Assembly (NCBI GenBank): GCA_045587665.1
Contig: JAZNCT010000034.1
Span: 1 to 22,798 of the forward strand
DNA: 22,798 nt
Reading direction: 5' to 3'
DNA from: SIG710 sp045587665
Lineage (GTDB): Bacteria > Bacillota > Clostridia > Oscillospirales > CAG-272
Shown: in pieces, positions 20,834 through 22,798 of the stretch
Position numbering within the stretch: position 1 is the stretch's first letter
How the letters are laid out: the number at the start of each line of letters is the position of its first letter
The notes under the pieces: generated by a model
Told to the model about the DNA's origin: nothing
The model's input: only the letters and a program-made list of their open reading frames with translations
Databases searched by the model: none
Made by a program: the position numbers and the translations under genes

Positions 20834-22049
20834 ACAGAACTCTGATCCTTGAAAGAACCACTATTCCGTTGTCAGCAAATTCTTTTTCTTTTGCCAAAGC
20901 TTCCTTTTCGGAGATAGGCAAAGTAATAAATGCACATTCGCCGTTGCATACAGCACTTGCTTCGACACTTGCGAACACCTTGCCCATACATTTTTCACAG
21001 CCGGAAATTCTGAAGTAATGACTGCAAACATGATCTTCTATTGAAGCAATGTCGTTTTTCTCAGCATCTGTCCATTTTGCCGAGCCGGCCTTCATTTCGT
21101 TCTTTATAGCAATGTCGATAACATCGGAAACAACTGCGCTTGCAGTTGGCAGCTTGCCTGCGCCTCTGCCATAAAACATTGCATCTCCCAGCATATCACA
21201 GCTAACGAGAATACCATTGAATACATCGGAAATATCATGTAGAGGATTTGATGCCGGTATGAGACGGGGGGCAACAAAAGCAAGAACCTTTTCGCCAACC
21301 TTTTCTGCGTGACCGATAAGCTTTATTGAGTGACCGCCAAGCTCACTTGCAAAGGCAACATCCCCGGAATCTATCTTTGTTATACCTTCACAGTGGATAT
21401 CCTCTGGGGAAATAAGCTTTCCGTATGCAAGAGCTGCGAGAATAACGATCTTTCTTGCCGCATCGTGACCTTCAATATCCGATGTGGGATCAGCCTCGGC
21501 ATAGCCCTTTTGCTGAGCCTCCTTCAGCGCATCTGCAAATTCGGCGCCGTTTTCTGACATTTGCGTGAGAATATAGTTTGTAGTTCCGTTCAGAATACCG
21601 GATATAGCGTTGATGCGGTTTTGGGCAAGGTCGCTCATCATAGGCTTGATTATCGGAATTCCACCGCCAACGCTTGCCTCAAACAGATATCTCACTCCAT
21701 TTTTTTCAGCAATTTCAAGAAGCTCTGTGCCAAACTGTGCAACAACAAGCTTGTTTGATGTAACAACGTGTTTACCGGCCTCAAGAGCTGCCTTTGAAAA
21801 GTCATAGGCAGGGTGAGCACCGCCCATAGCTTCGATGACAATATCTACTTCGCTGTCATTTATAATATCATTAAAATCATGTGTGATCAGCTTTTCATAA
21901 GGACTGCCCGGAAAATCACGCAGGTCGAGGATGTGCTTTATTCTGAGCTTTGCACCTGTCTTTTCTTCGATAATATCCTTGTTTTTTTCAATGACTTCAG
22001 CTGTGCCGCTGCCAACAACGCCAAAGCCGAGAATTGCTACATTTAACAT
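20832..22049 (-). CDS. hom: Homoserine dehydrogenase
   Basis: Reduces aspartate-semialdehyde to homoserine, the branch point to threonine and methionine. 405 aa: Rossmann NAD(P) site GFGVVGSGTAEVI (residues 8-20), the VTSNKLVVAQFG segment, then the homoserine dehydrogenase domain with GILNGTTNYILT and KGYAEADPTSDIEGHDAARK, holding the catalytic Asp/Lys region, and GRGAGKLPTASAVVSD. The last ~65 residues form a shortened ACT-like tail (HYFRISG..). GGAG lies before the ATG. Promoter: TTTACA (22112-22107), 18 nt, TATCAT (22088-22083). Single gene, divergent from the DUF4364 gene and convergent with prfB. Confidence 0.95.
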   Translation of the reverse strand: MLNVAILGFGVVGSGTAEVIEKNKDIIEEKTGAKLRIKHILDLRDFPGSPYEKLITHDFNDIINDSEVDIVIEAMGGAHPAYDFSKAALEAGKHVVTSNKLVVAQFGTELLEIAEKNGVRYLFEASVGGGIPIIKPMMSDLAQNRINAISGILNGTTNYILTQMSENGAEFADALKEAQQKGYAEADPTSDIEGHDAARKIVILAALAYGKLISPEDIHCEGITKIDSGDVAFASELGGHSIKLIGHAEKVGEKVLAFVAPRLIPASNPLHDISDVFNGILVSCDMLGDAMFYGRGAGKLPTASAVVSDVIDIAIKNEMKAGSAKWTDAEKNDIASIEDHVCSHYFRISGCEKCMGKVFASVEASAVCNGECAFITLPISEKEALAKEKEFADNGIVVLSRIRVL

Positions 22050-22086
22050 TATTTAACTCCTGGTTTTTGAAAATATACATATATGA

Positions 22087-22155
22087 TACCACAAAAACAT
22101 AGGGTTTGTAAAGATAAAATGACAAAATTACTTGAAAAAATTTATTTTTGTGGTA
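22087..22155. promoter_or_regulatory. Mirror-image operator candidates in the hom / DUF4364 divergent promoters
   Basis: TACCACAAAAA (22087-22097) and TTTTTGTGGTA (22145-22155) are a perfect 11-bp inverted pair. Each copy lies at the same place in its own promoter, between -35 and -10 and touching the -10. One protein could therefore bind both and co-regulate the two genes. Role inferred. Confidence 0.5.
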
Positions 22156-22159
22156 AAAT
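22132..22159 (+). promoter_or_regulatory. Promoter of the DUF4364 gene
   Basis: TTGAAA (22132-22137), 16 nt, TAAAAT (22154-22159), about 33 nt before the start codon. Confidence 0.75.
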
Positions 22160-22192
22160 ATATATAAACAATACCTATTTTGGAGGTAAAAA

Positions 22193-22741
22193 ATGAGTTC
22201 ACCTATCGGTAGTCAGAGAAACGTAAAGATTTTTGTTCTTTATCTGATGGAAAATATAAACTATCCTTTGGATTTTATCACTATCAATGATATCGTGATG
22301 CAAACAGATTATATAATGTATCTTGATTTTGCAGAGTGCTTTCACCAAATGGTCGATGCAGGTCTTATTCTTGTTGATGAAAGCAGTGAGGAACCGCGTT
22401 ATTATGTTTCGGAGCAGGGAAGGCTTGTTGCAAGAGAGCTGAAAAGCAATATTCTGCCTTCAATTTTAGACCAGAGCCTGCGATATGCTCTAAGATATCT
22501 CGATTTCAAGCAGAGAGGCGTGGTTTCAAAATGTACTTCCTCTCGTTTGCCCGACGGCAGGTACAGTGTGGAGTGTTCTCTTATCGAAAAGGGTGTTACC
22601 ATATTTTCTACCACTCTTGTTGTGGATACACCAACGAGAGCTGAGAAAATGAAGGAAACTTTCAGAGACAGACCTGAGGTGGTGTTCAGAGGCGTTAATG
22701 CACTGCTTGCGGGTCAGGTAAATTATCTGTTTGATTTTTAA
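22193..22741 (+). CDS. DUF4364-family winged-helix protein
   Basis: 182 aa, the usual length. The N-terminal half (IFVLYLMENINYPLDFITINDIVMQTDYIMYLDFAECFHQMVDAGLI and YYVSEQGRLVARELKSNI) is a winged-helix fold like PadR/MarR-type regulators; the C-terminal half (about 110-182) is a beta-rich domain peculiar to DUF4364 (PF14277). Common in Clostridia, probably a DNA-binding regulator; targets unknown. TTTGGAGGT precedes the ATG. After its stop only 57 A/T-rich bases remain in the window. Confidence 0.85.
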   Translation: MSSPIGSQRNVKIFVLYLMENINYPLDFITINDIVMQTDYIMYLDFAECFHQMVDAGLILVDESSEEPRYYVSEQGRLVARELKSNILPSILDQSLRYALRYLDFKQRGVVSKCTSSRLPDGRYSVECSLIEKGVTIFSTTLVVDTPTRAEKMKETFRDRPEVVFRGVNALLAGQVNYLFDF

Positions 22742-22798
22742 TATAAAAAATATCGGTTTTTTTGAATTTTTCACGGTTTATGCAAAAAAATATTCATT

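Overview
The window reads as chromosome of a spore-forming, moderately AT-rich Clostridia member (Bacillota, Oscillospiraceae/Ruminococcaceae-like). The signs are HrcA/CIRCE control of groESL, a cotJABC spore-coat operon, a DUF4364 protein, AGGAGG-type ribosome binding sites, TTG starts and many Rho-independent terminators. No tRNA or rRNA gene and no CRISPR array was seen.

Layout. 1-1497: groES-groEL on the minus strand (groEL runs off the left edge) behind a perfect CIRCE operator. 1699-3012: an AgcS-type alanine/glycine:cation symporter. 3066-6808: a minus-strand operon uxaC-uxuB-GH39 glycosidase for hexuronate and probably glucuronoxylan use, faced by a divergent AraC-family regulator (6948-7724). 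7771-13393: the cotJABC operon, with cotJC cut in two. 13575-16393: trkA-trkH potassium uptake. 16435-18508: a flotillin (SPFH) gene and a DUF2500 gene behind a leader that matches the yybP-ykoY Mn2+ riboswitch. 18680-19792: prfB (RF2). 19809-20812: a small cassette with a SLOG-family gene. 20832-22049: hom (homoserine dehydrogenase), divergent from a DUF4364 gene (22193-22741).

The main discovery is a 4,477-bp intervening element (about 8185-12661). Reading the minus strand, the first 63 codons of cotJC lie at 12847-12659 and the other 136 codons at 8181-7774. Both are in the same frame and each is flanked by the imperfect repeat TCTGTnCCnnnATCTGT. Joining them rebuilds a 199-aa CotJC (Mn-catalase family) with its consensus TDIGTEEL segment. 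The break separates one predicted Mn ligand (Glu35) from the other four. The element carries a large serine recombinase, a 45-aa overlapping small ORF that could be a directionality factor, and a strongly promoted metabolic cargo: a malate/lactate dehydrogenase (Ldh2 family) and a malic enzyme. The arrangement matches skin-type elements that leave sporulation genes in the mother cell, but with central-carbon cargo instead of a prophage.

A second probable insertion is a 1,004-bp cassette that has split the loop of the bidirectional terminator shared by prfB and hom. Removing it with one copy of its 6-bp flanking repeat (ATAGGC) restores a perfect 17-bp stem with a 4-nt loop. It holds the SLOG gene, a long structured attenuator-like leader and two 63-bp direct repeats.

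Functions named here come from motif and family recognition by eye; no database search was run.
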